Assembly (NCBI RefSeq): GCF_024199845.1
Contig: NZ_JANADO010000001.1
Location: forward strand, 806,001 to 870,000
DNA length: 64,000 nt
Reading direction: 5' to 3'
From: Bradyrhizobium sp. CCGB12
Lineage (GTDB): Bacteria; Pseudomonadota; Alphaproteobacteria; Rhizobiales; Xanthobacteraceae
The first letter of the stretch is position 1, and each line of letters begins with the position of its first letter. The position numbers and the translations under genes are program-made. This document shows, in pieces, positions 25,721-34,078 of this stretch. A model generated the notes under the pieces. That model was not told where the DNA came from and did no database searches. It saw only the letters and a list, made by a program, of their open reading frames with translations.

Positions 25721-26782
25721 ATGTCGAAGAGCATGTGGACGGCCGCCGCTTGCGCAATGACCGTTGTCTTTTCCGCAACGTTGCCAGTCGCCGCCCAGAA
25801 GCTCGAGGACCAGGTGGTGATTGCCACGACCGGCGGCCTGATGGGCAACACGCTCGCCAAGCATTTCTACGAGCCCTTCAACAAGGCAAAGAACGTGGAA
25901 GTCGTTCCCGTTGCGATCGAGGTTCCCGATCAGTGGGCGCGCGCCAAGGCGATGCAGCGAACCGGCAAGATCGAGTTCGACATCGTCACCGCAACGGGGC
26001 CCGACCTCGTCGGGCGCGCCGACATGCTGGAGAAGATCGATTGTGCCAAGCTGCCGAACGTCCAGAAGTTCGGCGTCTCCGACGCATGCCAGCCTTATGG
26101 CGTCGCGCGCACGACCGGTGGCATGCTGATCACCTACAACACGGAGGCCTTCAAGGAGAAGGCGCCGAAGAATTGGGCCGACTTCTGGGACGTGAAACAG
26201 TTTCCGGGACCGCGCGGCCTGCCGGATACTGGCGATAGCGACTGGTGGGTCCCGGCGGCGGCGCTGCTTGCCGATGGCGTCAAGGCGGACCAGCTTTTCC
26301 CGCTGGATCTCAACCGCGCCTACAAGAAGCTTGATCAGATCAGGCCAAATGTCTCCGTCTGGTGGAAGACCGGCGACCAGGTGCAACAGATCATGCGCAG
26401 CCGCGAGGTGGTTATGGCAATGAGTTACTCCGGGCGCGCGTTGGCCGTCGTGAAAGAGGGCGTGCCGGCGGCCTTGTCCTGGGATCAGGCGATCCGGGAC
26501 ACCGGCTACATGGCCATCCTGAAAGGCGCTCCCGACGTCAACGCGGCCATGGCCTATCTCGACTTCTTCTATGCAAGCTCGGAGGCGCATGTGCCGTTCA
26601 TGCGCGCCGTCAACTATGCGACCGCCAGCAAGTCGGCCATCGAATTGATGAAGCCGGAAGAACGCAATCTCTATGCGACTTCAGCGGAAAACTACGAAAA
26701 ACTCGTGAAGCCGGACTTCGCCTGGATCGGCGAGCATCGCAACGAGCTGCGTGAGCGCTGGATGGCCTGGCTGACTCGCTAA
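25721..26782 (+). CDS. ABC transporter substrate-binding protein, PotD/family 1 type
   Basis: Periplasmic binding protein of 353 residues with a Sec signal peptide ending near VAAQ (residue 26). Mature protein has VVIATTGGLMGNTLAKHFYEP, then FDIVTATGPDLVGRADML, then GGMLITYNTEAFKEKAPKNW and FPGPRGLPDTGDSDWWVPA, resembling the PotD and AfuA/opine-binding branch. SD AGAGGAG precedes the ATG. The polyamine-binding acidic residues cannot be assigned confidently, so the ligand may be a zwitterionic amide rather than a polyamine. Confidence 0.92.
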   Translation: MSKSMWTAAACAMTVVFSATLPVAAQKLEDQVVIATTGGLMGNTLAKHFYEPFNKAKNVEVVPVAIEVPDQWARAKAMQRTGKIEFDIVTATGPDLVGRADMLEKIDCAKLPNVQKFGVSDACQPYGVARTTGGMLITYNTEAFKEKAPKNWADFWDVKQFPGPRGLPDTGDSDWWVPAAALLADGVKADQLFPLDLNRAYKKLDQIRPNVSVWWKTGDQVQQIMRSREVVMAMSYSGRALAVVKEGVPAALSWDQAIRDTGYMAILKGAPDVNAAMAYLDFFYASSEAHVPFMRAVNYATASKSAIELMKPEERNLYATSAENYEKLVKPDFAWIGEHRNELRERWMAWLTR

Positions 26783-26838
26783 TCCGATGCAGCGGCGCAA
26801 CCGGCGGCCGCATCGCCCGCATGAGACAGGAACGGACC

Positions 26839-27183
26839 ATGGATCAGACCAGTGACCCCAACGCGTTGCGCTACGTCATCGACTCCAAAAGGCTCGACCT
26901 CGTGGAGGAGTTCCGTGCAAGCCCGCTGGGGGTTCACAGTCCGGAGTTGCGCAAGCTGCTGGCGCGAATGCGATGGGGCCGGCCGGAAGGCCGGTTGGTC
27001 CTCATCGTGCTCGAGCCGGGAAAGGCGTGGCGGCTGTCGCGGATCCCCAGGCGTCGCGGGGATCCGATGCCTTTTGTCGACGATTGCGTCTTCACCTCGC
27101 TCGCCGAGGCCGAATGGCATGTTTTCAAGCTGCGCTGGCTGGAGATGACCGGCGTAGCCCTACCGGCGGAGATGCTGGGGTGA
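26839..27183 (+). CDS. Small subunit-like protein of N,N-dimethylformamidase (alpha-subunit type)
   Basis: A 114-residue soluble protein. The pattern VEEFRASPLGVHSPEL-LARMRW-GRLVLIVLEPGKAWRLSRI-FTSLAEAEWHVFKLRWLE parallels the ~130-residue alpha subunit of Paracoccus/Alcaligenes dimethylformamidase (EEHAANPFGYRKHP, then an YIYSEREWDAYRIA-like strand, then EEEAMHAVFLRR). This is recalled resemblance, not a search. It overlaps the large-subunit-like gene by 4 bp, the same order and coupling as dmfA1-dmfA2. The ATG at 26839 has AGGA seven bases upstream; an ATG at 26821 is less well placed. In the known enzyme the small helical subunit caps the large one. Confidence 0.75.
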   Translation: MDQTSDPNALRYVIDSKRLDLVEEFRASPLGVHSPELRKLLARMRWGRPEGRLVLIVLEPGKAWRLSRIPRRRGDPMPFVDDCVFTSLAEAEWHVFKLRWLEMTGVALPAEMLG

Positions 27184-29441
27184 TCTACAAGACCAACGAG
27201 TATCTCGGCTATCCCGATCGCATCAGCGTGCCGGCGGGAGAGCAGGTGAAGTTCCAGCTCAGCAGCAAGCGGCGGAAGGTGAAAGTCGAGGTGCTGCGGC
27301 TGCGCTGCGGCGACGTCGACGCCAACGGTCCTGGTTTCAAGTACGAGATCATGGCAAGCAACATCGACGGCGAGCATGCTTGCCTCGATCAACCCATCCG
27401 GCCCGGCTCCAACGCCGTCATCAAGCATGATGGCGTGCTGGTGCCCACCGGTGCGCACTGGTCCTTCGGCGCCTACGTCTATCCCACGCGTATTGCCGAC
27501 AATCCCAGGGCCGTGATGGGGAATTGGTGCCAGGGTTCGGGACGGGGTTATGCGCTCGAGCTCGACGAGGATGGGCGTCCGGTACTGGTCCTCGGCCGAG
27601 CAGAGGGTGGGCCGGTTCGTTTCGTCCTCGACGTCAGGCTGCGTGAACGCGTCTGGGCTTTCATATCGTGCGCGCTCGATTTCGGGGCAGCGTCGGCCAC
27701 GGTTTCGTTGATCGTTCCGGCAGATGGCGTTCGCCCGGCGGCGGCCCACTCGCAATCCTTTGCACTACCGCGGAGCCTTGATGTCGATTCCGGACTGCCT
27801 TTCCTGATTGCGGCCCATCATTTGAACGGCGATCGGCAATATGCCGCTCATTTCGACGGCAAGATCGAGGCTCCGCGAATCTTTTCGCAGCAACTCGACG
27901 CGGAAGAGTTGCGTGTATTCGAGTGTGGTCCGCGGACGGGCGTGACCGAGGCCGGGCTCGTCGCGTTCTGGGATTTTTCCGATGGAATCTCGACGCTATT
28001 AATCAAGGACATCTCGCCGAACTGCCTGCATGGCCGCTTGCACCAATTGCCTCGCAGAGGCGTCACCAGCTTTCACTGGTCCGGCGCCGTACACGACTTC
28101 CGGCTTTCGCCGCGCGAATATGCCGCCATCCATTTCCACAGTGACGACATCTATGATTGTCAGTGGCAGACCACCTGCGCGCTCGATGTGCCCGTTGCTT
28201 GGCGATCGGGCGTCTATGCGCTGCGGCTGACGCCGACGAGCGGTGACCCCGACGGGCAGTACGAGAGCTATGTCACCTTCTTCGTGACACCGGGCAGGCA
28301 GACCAAGCGCGCCGATCTTGTAGTGGTAGCGTCGATTGGGACCTATCTTGCCTATGCCAACAGTGCGCTACGGCTCTATCAGGTTCATTTCGAGACGCTC
28401 ATGGAGCACGTGCTGTGGCTGCCGCTGGACGATGTCTTCATGCAGGAGAACCCCGAGATCGGTCAGTCAACCTATGATAGCCATGTCGACGGATCGGGCC
28501 GCGCCTACAGCTCCTGGCTGCGTCCCATACTCAACATGCGGCCGCGCGGCTACTGGTTCAACCTGATCAACGATACCCACATTCTCGACTGGCTCGAGGA
28601 GAAAGGCATCGCCTACGACCTGATCACGGATGTCGAGCTTGACCGGGAGGGCGCGCGGGCGCTTGCGCCTTACCGGGCGATGATGACGCCGACCCATCCG
28701 GAATATTTCAGCTTCAACATGATGAACGCGATCATGGCGTATCAGAACGCCGGCGGGCGGCACATCTCCATGGGCGGCAATGCGTTCTACTGGCGCTGCG
28801 GCTTTCATCCGGCAGCACCGGCCGCGCTCGAAGTGCGTCGCGGCATGGCAGGGACACGGACCTGGGAGTCCGAACCGGGCGAGGTGCATCTTGCCGGCAC
28901 CGGCGAGCCAGGCTCGCTGTGGCGGCACTCGGGTTTTGCGCCGCAGAAGCTCGTCGGCGTCGGGTTTTCCGCCATGATCAACGACACCTGCGGCTATTAC
29001 CTGCGCACCGCCGAAAGCGAGGACGGGCGCGTCGCCTTCATCTTCGAGGGCACGGGCCGCCACGAGAAGTTCGGCGATTTCGGCTTTCGCTACAACGGCG
29101 CGGTCGGCAGCGAGATCGACCGGTATGATCTCGAACTGGGAACGCCGCGGCACGCGTTGCGGATAGCGACCTCGGAAGGACTGGGAGCCGGCGCGCTGCC
29201 GACGCCGGAAGAGTTTCGAACTGTAGTCGATGGACTGGACGGCACACAGAACGCGCTTGTGCGCGCCGACATGGTGTTCTTCGAGACCGCCAATGGCGGT
29301 GCCGTCTTCGCGACGGGATCGATCACCTATGGCATGTCGCTGAGCCACAACAATTACGACAACAACATCAGCACGATCACGTTGAACGTCGTCAATCGGT
29401 TCCTCGATCCAAGGCCTTTCGTCATATCTGCCGGCGCCTAG
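27180..29441 (+). CDS. N,N-dimethylformamidase large-subunit-like amidohydrolase
   Basis: A 753-residue protein from the GTG at 27180 that overlaps the small-subunit stop. It matches the length and order of the DMFase beta subunit (about 760). An N-terminal beta domain (GYPDRISVPAGEQVKFQLS) is followed by a LamG/ConA-like sandwich (about 80-250) and a C-terminal amidotransferase-like core. DMFase uses a mononuclear iron held by two Tyr and one Glu. Candidates here are Tyr389/392 in GTYLAYAN, Tyr432 in TYDSHVDGSG and Glu508 in THPEYF, with His506. LNMRPRGYWFN and GGRHISMGGNAFYWR are family blocks. It should hydrolyse an amide or formamide, yielding acid plus amine. Substrate need not be DMF. 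Confidence 0.85.
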   Translation: MIYKTNEYLGYPDRISVPAGEQVKFQLSSKRRKVKVEVLRLRCGDVDANGPGFKYEIMASNIDGEHACLDQPIRPGSNAVIKHDGVLVPTGAHWSFGAYVYPTRIADNPRAVMGNWCQGSGRGYALELDEDGRPVLVLGRAEGGPVRFVLDVRLRERVWAFISCALDFGAASATVSLIVPADGVRPAAAHSQSFALPRSLDVDSGLPFLIAAHHLNGDRQYAAHFDGKIEAPRIFSQQLDAEELRVFECGPRTGVTEAGLVAFWDFSDGISTLLIKDISPNCLHGRLHQLPRRGVTSFHWSGAVHDFRLSPREYAAIHFHSDDIYDCQWQTTCALDVPVAWRSGVYALRLTPTSGDPDGQYESYVTFFVTPGRQTKRADLVVVASIGTYLAYANSALRLYQVHFETLMEHVLWLPLDDVFMQENPEIGQSTYDSHVDGSGRAYSSWLRPILNMRPRGYWFNLINDTHILDWLEEKGIAYDLITDVELDREGARALAPYRAMMTPTHPEYFSFNMMNAIMAYQNAGGRHISMGGNAFYWRCGFHPAAPAALEVRRGMAGTRTWESEPGEVHLAGTGEPGSLWRHSGFAPQKLVGVGFSAMINDTCGYYLRTAESEDGRVAFIFEGTGRHEKFGDFGFRYNGAVGSEIDRYDLELGTPRHALRIATSEGLGAGALPTPEEFRTVVDGLDGTQNALVRADMVFFETANGGAVFATGSITYGMSLSHNNYDNNISTITLNVVNRFLDPRPFVISAGA

Positions 29442-29474
29442 CTGGCTGGCGACTTCGGCTTATCAGGTAATATC

Positions 29475-29495
29475 GCCATCCCAGTTGGGGATGGC
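29475..29495. other. Intergenic hairpin between the two amidohydrolase-like genes
   Basis: A perfect 8-bp stem GCCATCCC (29475-29482) / GGGATGGC (29488-29495) with a five-base loop in the 74 bp gap. No T-run follows, so it is more likely an mRNA processing or stability element than a terminator. Confidence 0.4.
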
Positions 29496-29515
29496 ACTTC
29501 GAACAAGAGGCTGTC

Positions 29516-31192
29516 ATGTCAGACAAGCGCGAGTTTCAATCGCCGGAAATGGGATCCGTCAACGTCGCTCCCCGCAAGACGCGTCCGATGCATGCGGACG
29601 AGCACTGGGGCAGCCAGCCATGGTACGAGGCGCCGCGCGGCGATCCTGCCATACCTGAAGTCTACACCTACACCGACGCGATGTCGTACGATCCCGGCGA
29701 CGAGGTCGTCTTCCATTCGACGGCAACGGCCAAGGCCTGGCGGCTGCAAATTTATCGCGACGGTCTCGAGCCGGAAATGGTGCGCGAGGTCGCAGCAGTT
29801 GATGGGGTATTCGCGCCGACGCCGGACAATGCTTATTGCAGCGGCTGCAACTGGCCTGTCTCGCACCGCTGGAAGCTGCCGCCCGACCTCCGTTCGGGCT
29901 TCTATCGCGTGGTGTCCTCCTGCGAACGGCCGAACGGCGCCCGCTTCGTCCAGCACCATTTCTTTGTCGTGCGGCCGACCGAGAAGACGCGGCGGGCCAG
30001 GATCCTGATGATCCTGCCGACCGGCACCTGGACCGCCTACAACGATTTCGGTGGGGCCAATCATTATTTCGGCGTCGAAGGTCCGAACCGCGATGAACCG
30101 TCGCCGGTGCTATCGCTGCAGCGGCCGTGGACGCGCGGCATGGTCTGGCTGCCCGCAGGCGCGCCGCGCATCTGCGCTGATCCCGCGCCCGAGATGGGCG
30201 ATGCACCGCGCTATCCGATGAAGGAGTGGGCCTTCGCCAATGGCTTTGGCCAGTACTACGCCGCCGCGGGCTGGGCTCAGTACGACCGCCATTTCGTGCT
30301 CTGGGCGGAGAGCGAGGGCTATGAGCTCGACATGATCACTCAGACTGACCTGCACTATCGGCCGGAGCTGCTCGACGCCTACCCTTGCGTGACCATCATC
30401 GGCCATGACGAATACTGGACCTGGGAAATGCGCGAGGCGATCGAGCGTTATGTCGAGGCTGGTGGCCGCCTCGCGCGCTTCGGCGCCAACTTCCTTTGGC
30501 AGATCAGGCTCGAGGACGATGGTCAGCGTCAGGTCTGCCACAAGTTCAAGGCCATCCACAGGGATCCGGTCGTCGGTACCGACAAGGCACGTCGTATGAC
30601 GTCGGCCTGGGAAGACCGCAATGTCCGCTGGCCCGGCTCGTCGACCGTCGGGGTGAACGGCGTGCACGGCCTCTACGCGTCTTGGGGCGGCTTCGCGCCG
30701 AACGGCCAAAAAGGCTTCACGGTGTATCGCCCCGAACATTGGGCCTTTGCCGGCACCGGGCTGCATTATGCCGACATCTTCGGCGACAAGCAGCGCATCT
30801 TCGCCTACGAGGTCGACGGGCTCGACTATACGTTCCGTCACGGCCTTCCGTTTCCCGTTCCCGTCGAAGGCCAGCCCGGGTCCATCCAGATTCTCGCCAT
30901 GGCACCGGCGGTGCTGGCGGAGGACGAGTTCCCGGGCGAGGGCTTCCGATACTACGTGCGCAGCAGCGACCATGAAGGCCTGGTGGAGTGCGTCACTGGC
31001 GAGGTCACGCCGGAAGGACTTGCCCGCTACAAATATGGCTCCGGCATGATGGTACACATGTCCCGCGGCAAGGGCGAGGTGTTGACGGCTGCCACTTGCG
31101 AATGGGTGATGGGACTCAAGCGCGGTGATCCCTTCACGCAGCGCATCACCCGCAACATCCTCGATCGCTTTACCTCAGAGACGCGCGGCTGA
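29516..31192 (+). CDS. Second DMFase large-subunit-family protein (C-terminal core only)
   Basis: A 558-residue paralogue of the preceding core without the LamG-like domain. Corresponding blocks are TGTWTAYNDFGGANHYFG for the Tyr region, TIIGHDEYWTWEMREAIE with His297 and Glu299 for the HxE motif, YVEAGGRLARFGANFLWQIR for the GGR block, and a C-terminal GSGMMVHMSRGKGEVLTAAT. No signal peptide. The ATG at 29516 has AAGAGG upstream. The retained Tyr and HxE positions argue for a metal site, so it may be a second hydrolase on the same pathway or act on a different intermediate. Confidence 0.8.
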   Translation: MSDKREFQSPEMGSVNVAPRKTRPMHADEHWGSQPWYEAPRGDPAIPEVYTYTDAMSYDPGDEVVFHSTATAKAWRLQIYRDGLEPEMVREVAAVDGVFAPTPDNAYCSGCNWPVSHRWKLPPDLRSGFYRVVSSCERPNGARFVQHHFFVVRPTEKTRRARILMILPTGTWTAYNDFGGANHYFGVEGPNRDEPSPVLSLQRPWTRGMVWLPAGAPRICADPAPEMGDAPRYPMKEWAFANGFGQYYAAAGWAQYDRHFVLWAESEGYELDMITQTDLHYRPELLDAYPCVTIIGHDEYWTWEMREAIERYVEAGGRLARFGANFLWQIRLEDDGQRQVCHKFKAIHRDPVVGTDKARRMTSAWEDRNVRWPGSSTVGVNGVHGLYASWGGFAPNGQKGFTVYRPEHWAFAGTGLHYADIFGDKQRIFAYEVDGLDYTFRHGLPFPVPVEGQPGSIQILAMAPAVLAEDEFPGEGFRYYVRSSDHEGLVECVTGEVTPEGLARYKYGSGMMVHMSRGKGEVLTAATCEWVMGLKRGDPFTQRITRNILDRFTSETRG

Positions 31193-31213
31193 AGTCGCCG
31201 CAAAGGAGAAGAC

Positions 31214-32086
31214 ATGTTCGATCGAGCCACCGGCGACCGACAGCCCGCGTCGCGAACGACCGAAGTCGAGGAGCTTGCGCGCATTGCCAGGAGCCTTCGG
31301 CGTGACGTCATCAATCTGGTCGCACCCACGGGCCAGGGTTATGTGCAGCAAGGATTGGGGGCAGCCGACCTGTTCGCGGTCCTGTATTTCTCCGAGCTGC
31401 GTCTCGATCCGTTGGACCCCGAATGGCCGGATCGCGACCGATTCCTGTTGTCCACGGCGCACAATACGGCCATCTTCTATGCCACGCTTGCGGCACGCGG
31501 TCTGGTCGCCTGTGAGGCAGTCCATTCTTATTGTGGCGACGGATCGCCGTTCGAAATCAATGCATCGGAGCGCGTCGGGACCGTCATAGAAGCGACGCTC
31601 GGCTCGCTGGGGCAGGGGCTGTCTGTCGGGATCGGCATGGCGCTCGCCGCGCGCCGCCGGCACTCCCAGGCTCGGACCTATGTGCTGCTGGGCGACGGTG
31701 AATTGCAGGAAGGCCAGCTCTGGGAGGCGGCCCTGTTCGCGGGAAGCGCGCGTCTTTCCAATCTCTGCCTGATCGTCGACGACAACCGGATGCAGGTCGA
31801 AGGACATATCGATCAGGTCGTCACGGTGGCGCCGATCGACGCGAAGTTCGCTGCGTTCGGCTGGGCTGTCGAGACCGTCGATGGGCACGACATCTCCGCG
31901 CTGCTGGCCAGCCTCGAGCGTGCGCGCGGCGAGGAACGCCCGACATGTCTGGTGGCCCGCACGCTTGCCGGCAAGGGTGTGCCGTCGCTCGAGGGGCTGC
32001 TCGCTCACAATCTGAAACTGCCGCCCACCGTGGCGTCGAGGGCGCTGACCGAGCTTTCGCAATCTGCCAGGGAGGGATCAAGATGA
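31214..32086 (+). CDS. Transketolase-like protein, N-terminal (TPP-binding) half
   Basis: A 290-residue split-transketolase alpha subunit. The thiamine diphosphate motif is LLGDGELQEGQLWEAALFAG through LIVDDN (GDG-N about 30), preceded by GSLGQGLSVGIGMALAARR. The His-containing loop usually reading KGHAS is STAHNT here, so His is kept but neighbours differ. Start ATG has AAGGAGAA upstream. Overlaps the C-terminal half by 4 bp, the usual arrangement. Split enzymes of this type transfer two-carbon ketol units or, in catabolic loci, act on unusual ketoses or apiose/erythrulose-like sugars. Confidence 0.9.
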   Translation: MFDRATGDRQPASRTTEVEELARIARSLRRDVINLVAPTGQGYVQQGLGAADLFAVLYFSELRLDPLDPEWPDRDRFLLSTAHNTAIFYATLAARGLVACEAVHSYCGDGSPFEINASERVGTVIEATLGSLGQGLSVGIGMALAARRRHSQARTYVLLGDGELQEGQLWEAALFAGSARLSNLCLIVDDNRMQVEGHIDQVVTVAPIDAKFAAFGWAVETVDGHDISALLASLERARGEERPTCLVARTLAGKGVPSLEGLLAHNLKLPPTVASRALTELSQSAREGSR

Positions 32087-33081
32087 TCGCCGAGAACGAT
32101 CGGGACTCGCTCGAAGTTCTGGATTTCACGGCGCGCAACGCCAGCGCCGCGCCCGCGGTCAAGCACTATGGGGAAGCCCTCGTCGCGGCCGCACAGCGTG
32201 ATCCGCGTATCGTCTGCCTGACGGCTGACCTGACGCTGCCGACAGAGACCGACCTGTTCCGGGACACTCTCCCCGACCGGTTTCATCAGATCGGCATTGC
32301 CGAAGCCAACATGATAGGGATCGCCGGCGGCCTCGCACGGTCCGGCGAAATTCCCTTTGTCCATAGCTTCTGCGTATTTGCCACCCGCCGCTGCTACGAC
32401 CAGATTGCCATGCAGGTCGCCTATCCGCGTGCGAACGTGAAGATCGTGGGCGTCATCCCGGGCCTCACGACGTTGCTCGGGGTCTCACACCAGGCGATCG
32501 ACGATCTCGCGCTGATGCGCGCCTTGCCAAACATGACCGTGATCGAGCCCTGCGGTCCAGGCGACGTACGCGCGGCCGTAGCCGCGGTGGCTGCACATGA
32601 AGGGCCGGTCTATCTGCGGCTCAAGCGTGCCGATGGCGCGGATGAATCGGCTTCAGCGAAGTCGGACTTTCAGATCGGAAGAATGCAGGTGCTCCGTCGC
32701 GGCGCAGATGGCGTGCTGGTGGCCTGCGGCATGATGGTGGCGATTGCGCTACGCGCCGCTGAGACGCTTGCGTGCGAAGGCTTGTCGTTGACGGTGGTCG
32801 ACATGCCGACAGTGAAGCCGCTTGATCCGGATCTGGCCGAGCTGGCACGCTCTGCACCTTTGGTGATCGTGGCCGAAAACCACTCCATTATCGGCGGATT
32901 GGGTAGTGCGGTGGCCGAGCTGTTGCTCGAAGAAGGTGTTCATACAGGATTTCGCCGCATCGGTGTCGGCGACTCCTTCGCCGAGGGCGGCTCGACCGGC
33001 TATTTGTTCGAGAAATACGGTCTGTCGAAGCGCGCGATCATCGATGCGGTCGAGGATCTGCGCCAAAGGCGGCGTCCTTGA
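32083..33081 (+). CDS. Transketolase-like protein, C-terminal (pyrimidine-binding) half
   Basis: A 332-residue partner. LPDRFHQIGIAEANMIGIAGG contains the catalytic Glu (IAEANM), followed by PFVHSFCVFATRRCYDQI, SHQAIDDLALMRALPNMTVIEPC and the C-terminal transketolase domain with VAENHSIIGGLGSAVAELL. The ATG at 32083 overlaps the preceding stop (ATGA) after GGGAGGGATCAAG. Its stop is 8 bp from the convergent end of the GntR gene. Confidence 0.9.
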   Translation: MIAENDRDSLEVLDFTARNASAAPAVKHYGEALVAAAQRDPRIVCLTADLTLPTETDLFRDTLPDRFHQIGIAEANMIGIAGGLARSGEIPFVHSFCVFATRRCYDQIAMQVAYPRANVKIVGVIPGLTTLLGVSHQAIDDLALMRALPNMTVIEPCGPGDVRAAVAAVAAHEGPVYLRLKRADGADESASAKSDFQIGRMQVLRRGADGVLVACGMMVAIALRAAETLACEGLSLTVVDMPTVKPLDPDLAELARSAPLVIVAENHSIIGGLGSAVAELLLEEGVHTGFRRIGVGDSFAEGGSTGYLFEKYGLSKRAIIDAVEDLRQRRRP

Positions 33082-33089
33082 GGTGCTGC

Positions 33090-33812
33090 TCAGTCTTCGT
33101 CCGGTGGGATATTGGAGGTGCCGCCGTGCTTCTCCAAAAGCCGAACGAGATTCTGGCCGCCTTCCATCATGTCTGCCTGGATTGCTTCGCGAACCTTGTC
33201 CGGCCGTCGCTGCCGAAGATATTTGAGCACCGATAGATGCTGATGCTCGTTCGAATAGGTCGGTGGCGCGTGGGGGTAGAGAAAATTCAGCAATGGGCCG
33301 TTGCGCATCCAGATGTCGTCGAGGATGGCGAGAACCTCCGGAAGTCCCGATCCATCATAGAGACTGCGGTGGAATTGCCAGTTGACACGAACCGCATCGG
33401 GCCATCTGTGCTCCTTTTCGGCACTGATTAGCTCGTGATGGATCGCCTCCATCCTGTCAATGCCGGCCTCGGAAATGCGCGTCGTCGCGTGCTCCGCGGC
33501 GAGGCCCTCGAGAAACAGCCTGACGGTTCGGAGCTCGATATATTGCTGGGCTGTCATGTGGGCTACCATGATCGAGCGCCCGGCCTGCATCTCCAGTGCG
33601 CGCCCGCGCACGAGCTGCATCAAGGCTTCCCGAATGGGCGTCTCCGACACATTCATGGTCGCGGCAAGTTCGCGGATCTTGAAACGGTGACCAGGCGAGA
33701 ACCGGCCTTCCATCAGCGCCTGGCGCAGGTTGTTGTAGACAAGACTCGTCAAGCTGTCGCGGGCGACCGGTCCTACCCCGCGATCACTCAGTCTCAGGTC
33801 AACATCAGCCAT
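33090..33812 (-). CDS. GntR-family transcriptional regulator, FCD subfamily
   Basis: A 240-residue regulator. Winged HTH at about 20-90 (SLVYNNLRQALMEGRF, LAATMNVSETPIREALMQLV), FCD domain with RVNWQFHRSLY and later NEHQHLSVLKYL supplying metal-binding His. Transcribed divergently from the aminotransferase gene, and the shared 266 bp region holds operator TGATATATCA (site 3) plus a degenerate TTATATATAA at 33871-33880 near its own start. Being the only regulator between the sdaA copies, it is the best candidate controller of the whole 20-35 kb block. FCD ligands are usually hydroxy- or sugar acids, consistent with the acid-sugar kinase. Confidence 0.92.
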   Translation of the reverse strand: MADVDLRLSDRGVGPVARDSLTSLVYNNLRQALMEGRFSPGHRFKIRELAATMNVSETPIREALMQLVRGRALEMQAGRSIMVAHMTAQQYIELRTVRLFLEGLAAEHATTRISEAGIDRMEAIHHELISAEKEHRWPDAVRVNWQFHRSLYDGSGLPEVLAILDDIWMRNGPLLNFLYPHAPPTYSNEHQHLSVLKYLRQRRPDKVREAIQADMMEGGQNLVRLLEKHGGTSNIPPDED

Positions 33813-34039
33813 CTTAGGTCCTCAAACCGGTCTTGGCCTGCCTGCCGATCCGGCCCAGCCCGAGTCCATTTTATATATAATATAGGCCGGGCTGGTTGTG
33901 CACCATGGCGAAAACCTCCGCGCGTGAGCCACTGGTCTCTTATTCACTTTTGGATGCAACCGGGTCTCGAAACATTGCGCGAGCGTGCCGCCGGCGCGCG
34001 GCCGACGCGACAAAACCTCTTGGCTTGCGACACTCGTTC

Positions 34040-34063
34040 AGATATATGATATATCAATATTGA
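34040..34063. promoter_or_regulatory. Putative operator, TGATATATCA site 3
   Basis: TGATATATCA at 34047-34056, 22 bp before the aminotransferase ATG. On the reverse strand the context AATATTGATATATCATATATC is close to site 1 (one base shorter on one side). Confidence 0.65.
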
Positions 34064-34078
34064 TCAGAAGAGGCCGAT

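Noticed and set aside
20081..27183. CRISPR array or long tandem repeats
   Set aside because: The repeated TGATATATCA sites are far apart and promoter-located, not regularly spaced. No regularly spaced direct repeats were seen anywhere in the window.
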